Below, one piece after another: positions 1-6,050 of a DNA stretch of 29,986 bases; the stretch's first letter is position 1; the number at the start of each line of letters is the position of its first letter. Both the position numbers and the translations under genes were made by a program. Under the pieces are notes generated by a model, which was given only the letters and a program-made list of their open reading frames with translations, did not search any database and was not told the DNA's origin. This stretch comes from JBGOUV01 sp041477815 (lineage in GTDB: Bacteria > Acidobacteriota > Terriglobia > Bryobacterales > JACQDG01), in the NCBI GenBank assembly GCA_041477815.1, contig JBGOUV010000027.1:1-29986 (forward strand), read 5' to 3'.

Positions 1-183
1 CTGGTTTAACAACTCGGCCGTAAACCGGGAGTTCCGCAGCCGCTGCGCATGCGGCTGCGCCGCCAGCGCTGCCGCCCGTTCCGCCTCCCGGGCGGAATGC
101 CGCCGCTCCAGCGCCGCCGGATCCCGCTCCTCCGCCGACTCCAGATTCTTCAAATCGTTTTCCAGGTTTTCCGCAAAGCCCAT
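1..183 (-). CDS. Hypothetical protein, N-terminal 61 residues (runs off left edge)
   Basis: An open minus-strand frame begins with ATG at 183 (MGFAENLENDLKNLES...) and runs unbroken to base 1, so the C-terminus is outside the window. The visible part is very hydrophilic, rich in Ala, Glu and Arg, with no signal peptide or membrane segment; it is probably helical or coiled-coil. I do not recognise the family. Support for it being real: a perfect TATAAT box (190-195, minus) lies 6 nt before the ATG, and the metallo-hydrolase at 202 diverges from it. It could be part of a longer scaffold-type protein. Confidence 0.6.
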   Translation of the reverse strand, partial: MGFAENLENDLKNLESAEERDPAALERRHSAREAERAAALAAQPHAQRLRNSRFTAELLNQ

Positions 184-188
184 TGAGG

Positions 189-195
189 TATTATA
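189..195. promoter_or_regulatory. Shared bidirectional -10 element of the 183/202 divergent pair
   Basis: The 18-nt gap between the two divergent starts contains TATTATA. On the plus strand TATTAT (189-194) ends 7 nt before the ATG at 202. On the minus strand TATAAT (195-190) ends 6 nt before the ATG at 183. Neither gene has a Shine-Dalgarno sequence in the gap, so both mRNAs would be leaderless. The -35 regions lie inside the opposing genes and are weak. Confidence 0.5.
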
Positions 196-201
196 GCCTC
201 T

Positions 202-1215
202 ATGTTGCGACTCGTGACCCTATTGCTCGGTTGCGTTCTATTCCTCCCCGCCGCACCCCCCAACCTGGAAATCTATTGGATCGACGTGGAGGGTGGCGCG
301 GCGACTCTGCTGGTCACCCCCGCCGGCGAATCCCTGCTGGACGACACCGGCTGGCGCCGTGACGACCAGCGCGACGCCAAGCGCATCCAGCAGGTGGCCC
401 AACGGGCCGGCGTGAAAAAGCTCGACTACCTCGTCATTTCCCATTTCCACGCCGACCACCTCGGCGGCCTCGCCGCCCTCTCCAGCCTGCTGCCCATCGG
501 CAAGTTCATCGACCACGGCGACCGCGTCGAGACCCGCCCTGGTCCCGACGCCGACAACTATGCGAACTATCTCAAGCTCGCCGCGGGCAAGCGCCTCAGT
601 CTCAAGCCCGGCGATAAGATCCCCCTGAAAGGACTCGACGTGACCGTGGTCGCCTCGCACGGCGAACGCCTGGCCAAAGCCATCAACGGCGGCGGTCCCA
701 ACGACGCGCTTTGCAAGAGTCCCGTGCTAAAAAATACCGATCCCTCTGAGAACGCCCGCAGCATCGGCTTCCTTCTCTCGCTGGGCAAGTTCCAATTCCT
801 CGACCTCGGGGACCTCTCCTGGAACAAGGAGCACGAGATCTCCTGCCCCCAAAACCTGGTGGGCAAGATCGATCTGTACCAGGTGACGCACCACGGCATG
901 GACATGTCCGGCGCCCCGCAGCACGTTTGGGCCCTTCAACCCCAGGTCGCCATCATGAATAATGGACCCGAGAAAGGCGGCACCCCCGGTTTCTACGAGG
1001 TGCTCCAGAAGTCCCCCGGCCTCCAGGATATCTGGCAGGTCCACCAGGCCCTCGGCGCGGATAAGGACCACAACACCGCCGAGCCGCGCATCGCCAACCT
1101 GGAGCCCGAGGACCAGTGCAAAGGGCACTACCTCAAAGCAGTGGTTGAGCCGGGTGGCCGCTACACCATCACCAACAGCCGTAACGGCGTCAGCAAGACC
1201 TATACCGCCCGCTAA
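202..1215 (+). CDS. Exported metallo-beta-lactamase-fold hydrolase
   Basis: 337 aa. Residues 1-18 form a signal peptide (short basic start, then a Leu/Val-rich core), so it acts in the periplasm or outside the cell. The metal-binding motif HFHADH is at 81-86, an Asp-containing strand (LDLGDL) at 200-205 and THHG at 229-232, as in MBL-fold enzymes of the ComEC/Rec2 C-domain type. These normally use two metal ions to hydrolyse esters or phosphodiesters; the substrate cannot be read from sequence. There is no membrane channel domain, so this is not ComEC itself. The DinB-family gene starts 2 nt after its stop, which suggests co-transcription. The family call is secure, the substrate unknown. Confidence 0.85.
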   Translation: MLRLVTLLLGCVLFLPAAPPNLEIYWIDVEGGAATLLVTPAGESLLDDTGWRRDDQRDAKRIQQVAQRAGVKKLDYLVISHFHADHLGGLAALSSLLPIGKFIDHGDRVETRPGPDADNYANYLKLAAGKRLSLKPGDKIPLKGLDVTVVASHGERLAKAINGGGPNDALCKSPVLKNTDPSENARSIGFLLSLGKFQFLDLGDLSWNKEHEISCPQNLVGKIDLYQVTHHGMDMSGAPQHVWALQPQVAIMNNGPEKGGTPGFYEVLQKSPGLQDIWQVHQALGADKDHNTAEPRIANLEPEDQCKGHYLKAVVEPGGRYTITNSRNGVSKTYTAR

Positions 1216-1217
1216 CG

Positions 1218-1730
1218 ATGACCCTGGCCGACCAATTCCTAGCCGCCAACCGCAAGTCGCTCGCCCTCTGGCACCAGCGCATCCAGACGTGCCTCGGCCG
1301 CCTCACCCCCGACCAGATCTGGTGGCGCTCGGGCGACAACGCCAACGCCATCGGTAACCTGGTCCTGCACCTGTGCGGCAACGTCCGGCAGTGGATCATC
1401 GCCGGGGCGGGCGGCGCCCCCGACCTCCGCGAGCGCGACGCCGAGTTTAACCGGCGAGAGAGTCTCCCCACCGAGCAGCTCCAGGAGCGCCTCGCCTCCA
1501 CCGTTGCCGAGGCCGACCAGGTCCTGGGCCGCCTCACCGCAGGCGACCTGATCGAACTGCGCCACATTCAGGTCTACGACCTGACCGTTCTCCAGGCCGT
1601 CCACGACTCGGTCCAGCACTTCGCCCTGCACGCGGGGCAAATCCTATACGTGACCAAGCTTCTAACCGGCGCCGACTTGGGCTTCTACCGCCACCTGTCG
1701 AAACCGGCCGGCGCCGAACCGCGACCGTAA
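1218..1730 (+). CDS. DinB/DUF1572 family protein
   Basis: 170 aa four-helix-bundle protein of the DinB superfamily (DUF1572 type). The putative metal-binding histidines are His51 (VLHLCGNVRQW), His134 and His138 (HDSVQHFALHAGQ). Some family members are bacillithiol- or mycothiol-type transferases, but many have no known activity, so no reaction is assigned. It is cytoplasmic, with no signal peptide. The start lies 2 nt after the upstream stop, which implies coupling to the MBL hydrolase. The last residues (AEPRP) and the TAA stop are supplied by a copy of the dispersed repeat, so the native C-terminus probably ended a few residues earlier. Confidence 0.85.
   Translation: MTLADQFLAANRKSLALWHQRIQTCLGRLTPDQIWWRSGDNANAIGNLVLHLCGNVRQWIIAGAGGAPDLRERDAEFNRRESLPTEQLQERLASTVAEADQVLGRLTAGDLIELRHIQVYDLTVLQAVHDSVQHFALHAGQILYVTKLLTGADLGFYRHLSKPAGAEPRP
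1714..1730 (+). repeat. Dispersed EPRP repeat, copy 1
   Basis: CCGAACCGCGACCGTAA forms the last codons and stop of the DinB-family gene. It matches copies at 18041, 19782 and 19825 across the GAACCGCGACCGTAA core but diverges after the stop (GCGCGTTCAC instead of GGGAGCGG). A degenerate copy in the opposite orientation lies at 1852-1879. Confidence 0.7.
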
Positions 1731-1851
1731 GCGCGTTCACAAGGGTCATGCGGCCAACGACGAAGGTGAAAACGTACCGGCTGGGTGCGCCTCCCGGCAG
1801 GCCGGGCCAGGGGGCCCGGCGCGGCCCAAGGAGGCCGCCCTACAGTTACAG

Positions 1852-1879
1852 GGGAGCCGCTCGCCACCGTCACGGTTCG
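1852..1879 (-). repeat. Dispersed EPRP repeat, degenerate inverted copy 2
   Basis: Read on the minus strand it is CGAACCGTGACGGTGGCGAG followed by CGGCTCCC. This resembles the core repeat with substitutions that move the stop forward (GTGA), leaving only Glu-Pro at the C-terminus of the 141-aa protein. With copy 1 it brackets a 121-bp convergent intergenic region that also holds GC-rich hairpins (about 1795-1845). It may help end transcription from both sides. Confidence 0.5.
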
Positions 1880-2295
1880 ACGATCCCCAGGGTTTCCAGG
1901 TGTGCCTCTATCCCCGCGGGGTCCACCTCCACATCGGCCGTAGCCGCCCCCAACTCGGCCCGGTCATCGAACACCTGGAACAGGGTCAGCTTCACCGCCG
2001 CATACTGCTCGGTCGGGCTCAAGGCGCGACCGTGGCGGCTCTCCCACCCCTCCACCACCGCCCGCGCCAGAAACACCGTCAGCGGAAAGGACCTCTTCCG
2101 ATCCGAGCTGACGTGAAATACGTGCTCGTTGCCCCGCCGGCCACCGCGATCGCTCTCCCGGTATCCTTCGTAGTAATACTGATAGACATATCCCGTCTGC
2201 GCGGAGTACGACTTCTCCCGCCGCACTGCCGGCGCTCCCCGCAAAGGCGCCACCGCCGCCGCCGGTTTCCGCCCCCATAGCCGGTTCCAGATCAT
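1870..2295 (-). CDS. Conserved-looking 141-aa protein, partner of the molybdoenzyme
   Basis: Start chosen at ATG 2295 (MIWNRLWGRKP...). The longer frame upstream only shadows the oxidoreductase gene. The ATG overlaps that gene's stop by 4 nt (ATGA), so translation is probably coupled. Sequence: a Trp/Arg start, an Ala/Pro linker (about 13-28), a Tyr-rich stretch (YVYQYYYEGY, about 34-43), then a mixed alpha/beta region. No Cys motif, haem motif or membrane helix is visible, so it is not an MsrQ-like haem partner. I do not recognise the family. It ends in VEP*, with the stop inside a degenerate repeat copy. The operon position suggests an accessory or unrelated co-expressed protein. Confidence 0.75.
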   Translation of the reverse strand: MIWNRLWGRKPAAAVAPLRGAPAVRREKSYSAQTGYVYQYYYEGYRESDRGGRRGNEHVFHVSSDRKRSFPLTVFLARAVVEGWESRHGRALSPTEQYAAVKLTLFQVFDDRAELGAATADVEVDPAGIEAHLETLGIVEP

Positions 2296-2900
2296 TGTCC
2301 GTGATAACGCTGCTCTTGGAAGGGATCGCCGTACAGATGGTAACCCACCCGCTCCCAATACCCCGCGCGGTCTTGATCCATGAAGTCCAGGCCCCGTACC
2401 CACTTCGCGCTCTTCCACGCATAGAGATGCGGCACGACCAGGCGCAGCGGGTACCCGTGCTCCGGCGTCAGCGGCTCCGGGGCATGGGCCATGGCAAAGA
2501 GCACGTTGTCGCGCAGCAGGTCCTCGAGCGGAATATTCGTCGTATACCCCACGTCGCCCTGGACCATCACGTACTTCCCCTCCGCCCGGGGCTTCACCAT
2601 TTCGGCAAGGACCCGAAACGGCACCCCCTCCCACGCGTTGTCCATTTTGCTCCAGGCGGTCACACAGTGGAAGTCGGCCCGGACCCGCACCTTGGGCAGC
2701 TTCTCAAACTCTCTCCAGTCCAGCCGGAGGGGATTTTCCACTAACCCGGTCACTCGAAAGTCCCACTGCTTGGGATCGAACGCGGGGATCCGGCCCTCGT
2801 GCAGGACCGGCCACTTCAAGGTCAGCGACTGCCCCGGCGGCAGCCGCCCGCTCTCCGCGTACTGCCGTTCCTGGACCTTTCGCTCGCTGTCGAAAAGCAC
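2292..2900 (-). CDS. Sulfite oxidase-like molybdopterin oxidoreductase (cytosolic)
   Basis: 202 aa, oxidoreductase molybdopterin-binding domain (SUOX/MsrP fold). The Mo-ligating cysteine is Cys79 in FHCVTAWSKMD; nearby are the VTGLVENP and LRLDW segments and WEGVPFRVL. The size fits the short stand-alone family. There is no twin-arginine or Sec signal, unlike periplasmic MsrP, so it is predicted cytoplasmic; the electron acceptor and substrate are unknown. The start is GTG at 2900, with no Shine-Dalgarno, 18 nt from the divergent DUF309 start. It overlaps the 141-aa gene by 4 nt. Confident in family, not in substrate. Confidence 0.85.
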   Translation of the reverse strand: MLFDSERKVQERQYAESGRLPPGQSLTLKWPVLHEGRIPAFDPKQWDFRVTGLVENPLRLDWREFEKLPKVRVRADFHCVTAWSKMDNAWEGVPFRVLAEMVKPRAEGKYVMVQGDVGYTTNIPLEDLLRDNVLFAMAHAPEPLTPEHGYPLRLVVPHLYAWKSAKWVRGLDFMDQDRAGYWERVGYHLYGDPFQEQRYHGQ

Positions 2901-2905
2901 ACTGC

Positions 2906-2911
2906 TATAAA
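2906..2911 (+). promoter_or_regulatory. -10 element TATAAA for a leaderless DUF309 mRNA
   Basis: TATAAA ends 7 nt before the ATG at 2919, with no Shine-Dalgarno between. The box sits in the centre of an 18-nt divergent gap, the same length as at 184-201, so it may also serve the minus-strand oxidoreductase. The minus-strand match is weaker, and no good -35 is visible. Confidence 0.4.
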
Positions 2912-2918
2912 TGGTAGC

Positions 2919-3290
2919 ATGGGCTCAGAAAGCTCCCCGCTGTTCCTCCGCGGCCTCGACCTGTTCAACCGACGCGAGTTCTTCGAGTGCCACGAGACGC
3001 TCGAAGAAATCTGGACCCCCTCCCGCGGCCGCGAGCGTCTGTTCCTGCAGGCGCTGATCCACTTCGCGGTCGGCTTCCACCACCACCAGCGCAAAAACCG
3101 ACTCGGCGCCGAGCGCCAGCTCCGCAAGGGACTCGGTAAGCTCCACCCCTACCTTCCCAACTTCGGCGGCCTGGACACGCGCGCGCTCCACGACCATGTC
3201 GCTCGCCTCCTCACCCGGATCGAAGCCGGCGAGCAATTGGACGAATTTCCCTACCTCCACGCGGAAGAATCTACATTCCCGGCGGCGTAA
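2919..3290 (+). CDS. DUF309 domain protein
   Basis: 123 aa. Start placed at ATG 2919 (MGSESSPLFLRG...), because the 40 residues upstream in this frame lie over the divergent oxidoreductase gene and look unlike the family. DUF309 hallmarks: LFNRREFFECHETLEEIW (about 15-32), LFLQALIHFAVGFHHHQR (about 41-58) and a second helical half with LHPYLP. The family is an all-helical, His/Glu-rich bundle of unknown function. Cytoplasmic; no obvious operon partner, bactofilin follows after 59 nt. Confidence 0.85.
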   Translation: MGSESSPLFLRGLDLFNRREFFECHETLEEIWTPSRGRERLFLQALIHFAVGFHHHQRKNRLGAERQLRKGLGKLHPYLPNFGGLDTRALHDHVARLLTRIEAGEQLDEFPYLHAEESTFPAA

Positions 3291-3349
3291 CCCTCGCGTT
3301 TGCAATAGCCGTCTAACCTGGCATCCAGATTGCTGTTCTTTCCGTCGAT

Positions 3350-3763
3350 ATGGCTATTATGTGGGGTAAGGATGAAAGACCTGCGGAAGAACCTCGGCCG
3401 ACCATTCCGGCGCCACCGCCTTCCCTCTCCCAAGGAGAATCCAAACCGATGGCTTCCATTGGCAAGTCGCTGCTGTTGAAGGCCCAGATCACGGGCGACG
3501 AGGATCTTTACGTCGATGGCCAGGTCGACGGCTCGATCGAGCTCAAGAACCACAACCTCACAGTCGGGATCAACGGCCGTGTGAGCGCCAACATCATCGC
3601 CCGCAACGTGTTCGTCGAGGGCAATCTCACCGGCAACGTCATGGCCACGGAAAAGGTCGAGATCCGCAAGACCGGCTCCCTTCAAGGCGACCTCACCACC
3701 GGTGGTGTCACTATCGAAGACGGAGCTTATTTCAAAGGCAGCATCGACATCGCCAGAAAGTAG
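3350..3763 (+). CDS. Bactofilin (polymer-forming cytoskeletal protein)
   Basis: 137 aa. A Pro-rich disordered N-tail (about 1-33) is followed by the right-handed beta-helix bactofilin domain (DUF583, about 36-130), recognisable from the repeated short-strand pattern: DLYVDGQVDGSI, LTVGINGRVSANI, VFVEGNLTGNV, KVEIRKTGSLQGDL, VTIEDGAYFKGSI. Bactofilins self-assemble without nucleotide and organise cell-shape or envelope enzymes. ATG 3350 is used; ATG 3359 in frame is an alternative. No M23 peptidase partner, often found beside bactofilins, is adjacent here. It converges with the histidine kinase, 27 bp between stops. Confidence 0.93.
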   Translation: MAIMWGKDERPAEEPRPTIPAPPPSLSQGESKPMASIGKSLLLKAQITGDEDLYVDGQVDGSIELKNHNLTVGINGRVSANIIARNVFVEGNLTGNVMATEKVEIRKTGSLQGDLTTGGVTIEDGAYFKGSIDIARK

Positions 3764-3773
3764 GACCGGAACG

Positions 3774-3786
3774 GCGGAGGCTCCGC
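3774..3786. terminator. Small hairpin between convergent bactofilin and kinase genes
   Basis: GCGGA-GGC-TCCGC forms a 5-bp stem with a 3-nt loop in the 27-bp convergent gap. There is no U-tract. It overlaps the start of the degenerate repeat copy that ends the kinase gene, so it may work as a bidirectional terminator, but this is weak. Confidence 0.3.
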
Positions 3787-3804
3787 TCTGCTACGGCCGC
3801 GGTG
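3781..3804 (-). repeat. Dispersed EPRP repeat, copy 3
   Basis: On the minus strand: CACCGCGGCCGTAGCAGAGC followed by GGAG. Several substitutions relative to the core, but the register matches: it encodes the last residues (APRP) and the TAG stop of the histidine kinase, just as other copies encode EPRP plus stop. Confidence 0.5.
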
Positions 3805-4882
3805 CGGTGCTGTCGTCCTCCTTGGCCAGCGGCAGGTAGATTCGAAAGGTAGATCCGTGCCCCGGCTTGCTGCTGACCTCCAGGTGGCCTCCGCTTTGCT
3901 CTATGATCCGGTGCACCGTCGACAGCCCCAGCCCCGTCCCCTGGCCCTGTCCCTTAGTGGTGAAAAAGGGCTCGAACAGGCGCGCCTGCGTCTGGGCGTC
4001 CATCCCTGTTCCCGTGTCGATGACCTCCAGTACGACATAGGATCCCGCCGGCAAGCCACCTGGTTTCGCCGCTATCTCGACATCGGCAGTGCCGAGCGTG
4101 AGAACGCCTCCGCGCGGCATGGCGTCCCGCGCATTCAGAGCCAGGTTCAACAGGACCTGCTCCAGTTGCACCGTGTCGGCCCTCACCCGCGCCGACGACG
4201 CCTCCGTCCGGGTGGCCAGCCGCACCCTTTTCCCGAGCAGACCTCCCAGCATCTTCTCCATATCCCGGACAACCTGGTTGAGGTCGAGCACCCGTGACTG
4301 CAGCACCTGCTTCCGGCTGAAAGCCAGCAGTTGCCGGGTCAATCGGGCCGCCCGCTCCGCGGCCTTGTGGATCTCCTCCGCGTCCGCCCGCCGGGAATCC
4401 TCCGGCTCCAGACTCGCCAGCAGCAGATCGCTGTATCCCGTGATGGCCGCGAGCAGGTTGTTGAAGTCGTGCGCCAAACCGCCAGCCAGTTGTCCCACCG
4501 CCTCGCCTTTTTGGGAGCGCCGCAGTTCCTCCTCCAGCTTCCTCTGCGCGCTGATATCGACCAGGACGCCCCGTGCGATCCCGGCCGCCACCTGCACGGT
4601 CTCCCGTACCCACACGGTCTCGCCGTCCGCCCGCACCATGCGGTATTCCAGTTGGTGTTTCCGGCCCGCCGCCACCTGGGCGCGCCGCGCCGTCCCCACC
4701 CGCTCCCGGTCCTCCGGATGGACGCTCTGGATCCAGAACTCCGGCTCCGCCGTCCAGGCCTCCACCCCGTAGCCCAGCAGTGTCTCCACCACGCGGCTCA
4801 CGTAGGTGTACCGCCGCGTCCGCGCGTCCGCCTCCCAGACGGCGAACCCGGCGCTCTCGAGCAGGTCCCGGAAACGATCCAA
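3791..4882 (-). CDS. PAS-domain sensor histidine kinase
   Basis: 363 aa, starting at TTG 4882: a strong GGAGGA (4891-4896) lies 8 nt upstream, directly after the esterase stop, and the longer frame would overlap the esterase. Domains: PAS fold (about 5-115, with HPEDR at 55-59), HisKA with phospho-acceptor His138 (GLAHDFNNLLAAITGYSD), HATPase_c with N-box (245-255, LNLALNARDAM), G1 DTGTGM (289-294) and G2 GTGLGL (315-320). There is no membrane segment, so it is a soluble sensor; the signal is unknown. No response regulator lies nearby, making it an orphan kinase. The C-terminal APRP comes from the repeat. Confidence 0.9.
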   Translation of the reverse strand: MDRFRDLLESAGFAVWEADARTRRYTYVSRVVETLLGYGVEAWTAEPEFWIQSVHPEDRERVGTARRAQVAAGRKHQLEYRMVRADGETVWVRETVQVAAGIARGVLVDISAQRKLEEELRRSQKGEAVGQLAGGLAHDFNNLLAAITGYSDLLLASLEPEDSRRADAEEIHKAAERAARLTRQLLAFSRKQVLQSRVLDLNQVVRDMEKMLGGLLGKRVRLATRTEASSARVRADTVQLEQVLLNLALNARDAMPRGGVLTLGTADVEIAAKPGGLPAGSYVVLEVIDTGTGMDAQTQARLFEPFFTTKGQGQGTGLGLSTVHRIIEQSGGHLEVSSKPGHGSTFRIYLPLAKEDDSTAPRP

Positions 4883-4890
4883 TCGCGCCG

Positions 4891-4896
4891 TCCTCC
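4891..4896 (-). promoter_or_regulatory. Shine-Dalgarno that fixes the kinase TTG start
   Basis: GGAGGA on the minus strand immediately follows the esterase TGA (4897-4899) and lies 8 nt before TTG 4880-4882. No ATG or GTG in this frame has a comparable site. Confidence 0.7.
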
Positions 4897-5529
4897 TCAA
4901 ACGTCTACAAAGGCCTCCACGGCCTCCCCAATCGGGTCCAGCACGTCCAGCAGTTCGTGATCCGAATCCAGCAGCAGCAATCGCACCTGGGGCTTTCCCG
5001 CCGCAAACTCCTCCGACCACGCCGCCGGCACGACCTCGTCGCGCACCCCATGAATCACCAGCGTGGGATCGCGCACGTCCGGGTAGTCTTCATACTGTAT
5101 CCCATCCTCGAGCAGCCGGTATCCCAACCGGCAGTTCCGCTGAAGCCCGTAATGATACACTTCCATCCAGCCATTCTCCCGCCACTGCCGGACGGTCTCC
5201 TCTCCCAGCCATTCCGGCCAGCGCCGCGCAAATCCGAATCCCGGCGCCAGCAGGACCAGCCGCGCCCGTCCCGGGTGACGCGCCGCCCACAGCGCGGCCA
5301 GGTACCCGCCGAGACTCGATCCTATGATAACCTCTGGCGACTGCCTATTGACAAGTTTGTCAACTACCCCCAACTGCCCGGTCACCGTCAGGCCGGCAAA
5401 GTCCCCCTCCGTCAAGTCCGGCAAGTCGACCCGCACTCCCCGGGCCTCGAACCGGTCGCGAAAGAATCTTCCCTTGGCCGAGTCCGGCCCCGAGGCGAAC
5501 CCATGCAGGTACAGCACCGGGCCGGTCAT
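4897..5529 (-). CDS. YqiA/YcfP-type alpha/beta-hydrolase (esterase)
   Basis: 210 aa, start ATG 5529, overlapping the rpiB stop by 4 nt (ATGA). N-terminal VLYLHGFASGP (5-15) is the oxyanion-hole strand typical of the YqiA family. The nucleophile elbow is GSSLG (70-74, Ser72), with acid Asp164 in HGVRDEVVP and His191 in DSDHELL, completing a Ser-Asp-His triad. Family members hydrolyse short acyl esters; the physiological substrate is unknown. Cytoplasmic. Middle gene of the rpiB-esterase-kinase operon. Confidence 0.88.
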   Translation of the reverse strand: MTGPVLYLHGFASGPDSAKGRFFRDRFEARGVRVDLPDLTEGDFAGLTVTGQLGVVDKLVNRQSPEVIIGSSLGGYLAALWAARHPGRARLVLLAPGFGFARRWPEWLGEETVRQWRENGWMEVYHYGLQRNCRLGYRLLEDGIQYEDYPDVRDPTLVIHGVRDEVVPAAWSEEFAAGKPQVRLLLLDSDHELLDVLDPIGEAVEAFVDV

Positions 5530-5966
5530 TCCATCGCCCGCACTTTGGCCAACCGCCGCGCGTGCCGCTCCTCCCCGCTGAAGCGGGCCTCCAAAAACGC
5601 CGCCACCACCTCGCGCGCCAGCGCCGGACCGATGATCCGCGCCCCCAGGCACAGCACGTTCATGTCATCGTGCTCCACCCCCTGCCGCGCCGAGTAGGTA
5701 TCATGACATAGCCCGGCCCTGACGCCCCGCACCTTGTTGGCCACAATCGAGGCTCCCACCCCGCTCCCGCAGACGATGATCCCGCGCTCCGCGCGGCCCT
5801 CCGCCACCGCCTCCGCCACCGCCCGGGCAAAGTCTGGGTAATCGTCTCCCGGGTCCAACTGGTGCGCCCCGGCATCCCAAACCTCCTGCCCCCGCCCCCG
5901 CGTCCACTCGACCACTTCCACCTTTAAGTGGTACCCGCCATGGTCCGCCCCGATTGCGATTCGCAT
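5526..5966 (-). CDS. rpiB: Ribose-5-phosphate isomerase B
   Basis: 146 aa, start ATG 5966 (MRIAIGADHGGYHLK), the normal N-terminus of the family; GGAGG lies just upstream. RpiB interconverts ribose-5-phosphate and ribulose-5-phosphate in the pentose phosphate pathway. Key residues sit where the E. coli enzyme has them: Cys66 in IIVCGSGVGASI (base) and His99 in GVEHDDMN (ring opening); also the GADHGG phosphate/substrate loop at 7-11. Full length, no damage. First gene of a three-gene overlapping operon. Some close relatives act on allose-6-phosphate or galactose-6-phosphate, which sequence alone does not exclude. Confidence 0.93.
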   Translation of the reverse strand: MRIAIGADHGGYHLKVEVVEWTRGRGQEVWDAGAHQLDPGDDYPDFARAVAEAVAEGRAERGIIVCGSGVGASIVANKVRGVRAGLCHDTYSARQGVEHDDMNVLCLGARIIGPALAREVVAAFLEARFSGEERHARRLAKVRAME

Positions 5967-5988
5967 CCGTCCTCCGACCCGCCATCCC

Positions 5989-6018
5989 ATTCTAACTGAC
6001 CGATCCTCAATTCCTCAA
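5989..6018 (-). promoter_or_regulatory. Promoter of the rpiB operon
   Basis: On the minus strand: -35 TTGAGG (6018-6013), an 18-nt spacer, -10 TAGAAT (5994-5989). The -10 ends 22 nt before the rpiB ATG, leaving room for a short leader containing GGAGG. The TTG-N18-TANNNT layout matches that before the genes at 16948 and 26916. Confidence 0.5.
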
Positions 6019-6050
6019 ATCACTGCTATCCTGTCTAGAAGGGGCCTTAT

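Noticed and set aside
1795..1845. GC-rich inverted segments between the convergent DinB and 141-aa genes as a separate mobile element
   Set aside because: Hairpins are plausible but imperfect, and no second matching copy was found; mentioned only with the repeat pair.
2296..2634. N-terminal extension of the 141-aa protein
   Set aside because: The extension only re-reads the oxidoreductase gene in another frame; ATG 2295 overlaps that gene's stop as expected for an operon.
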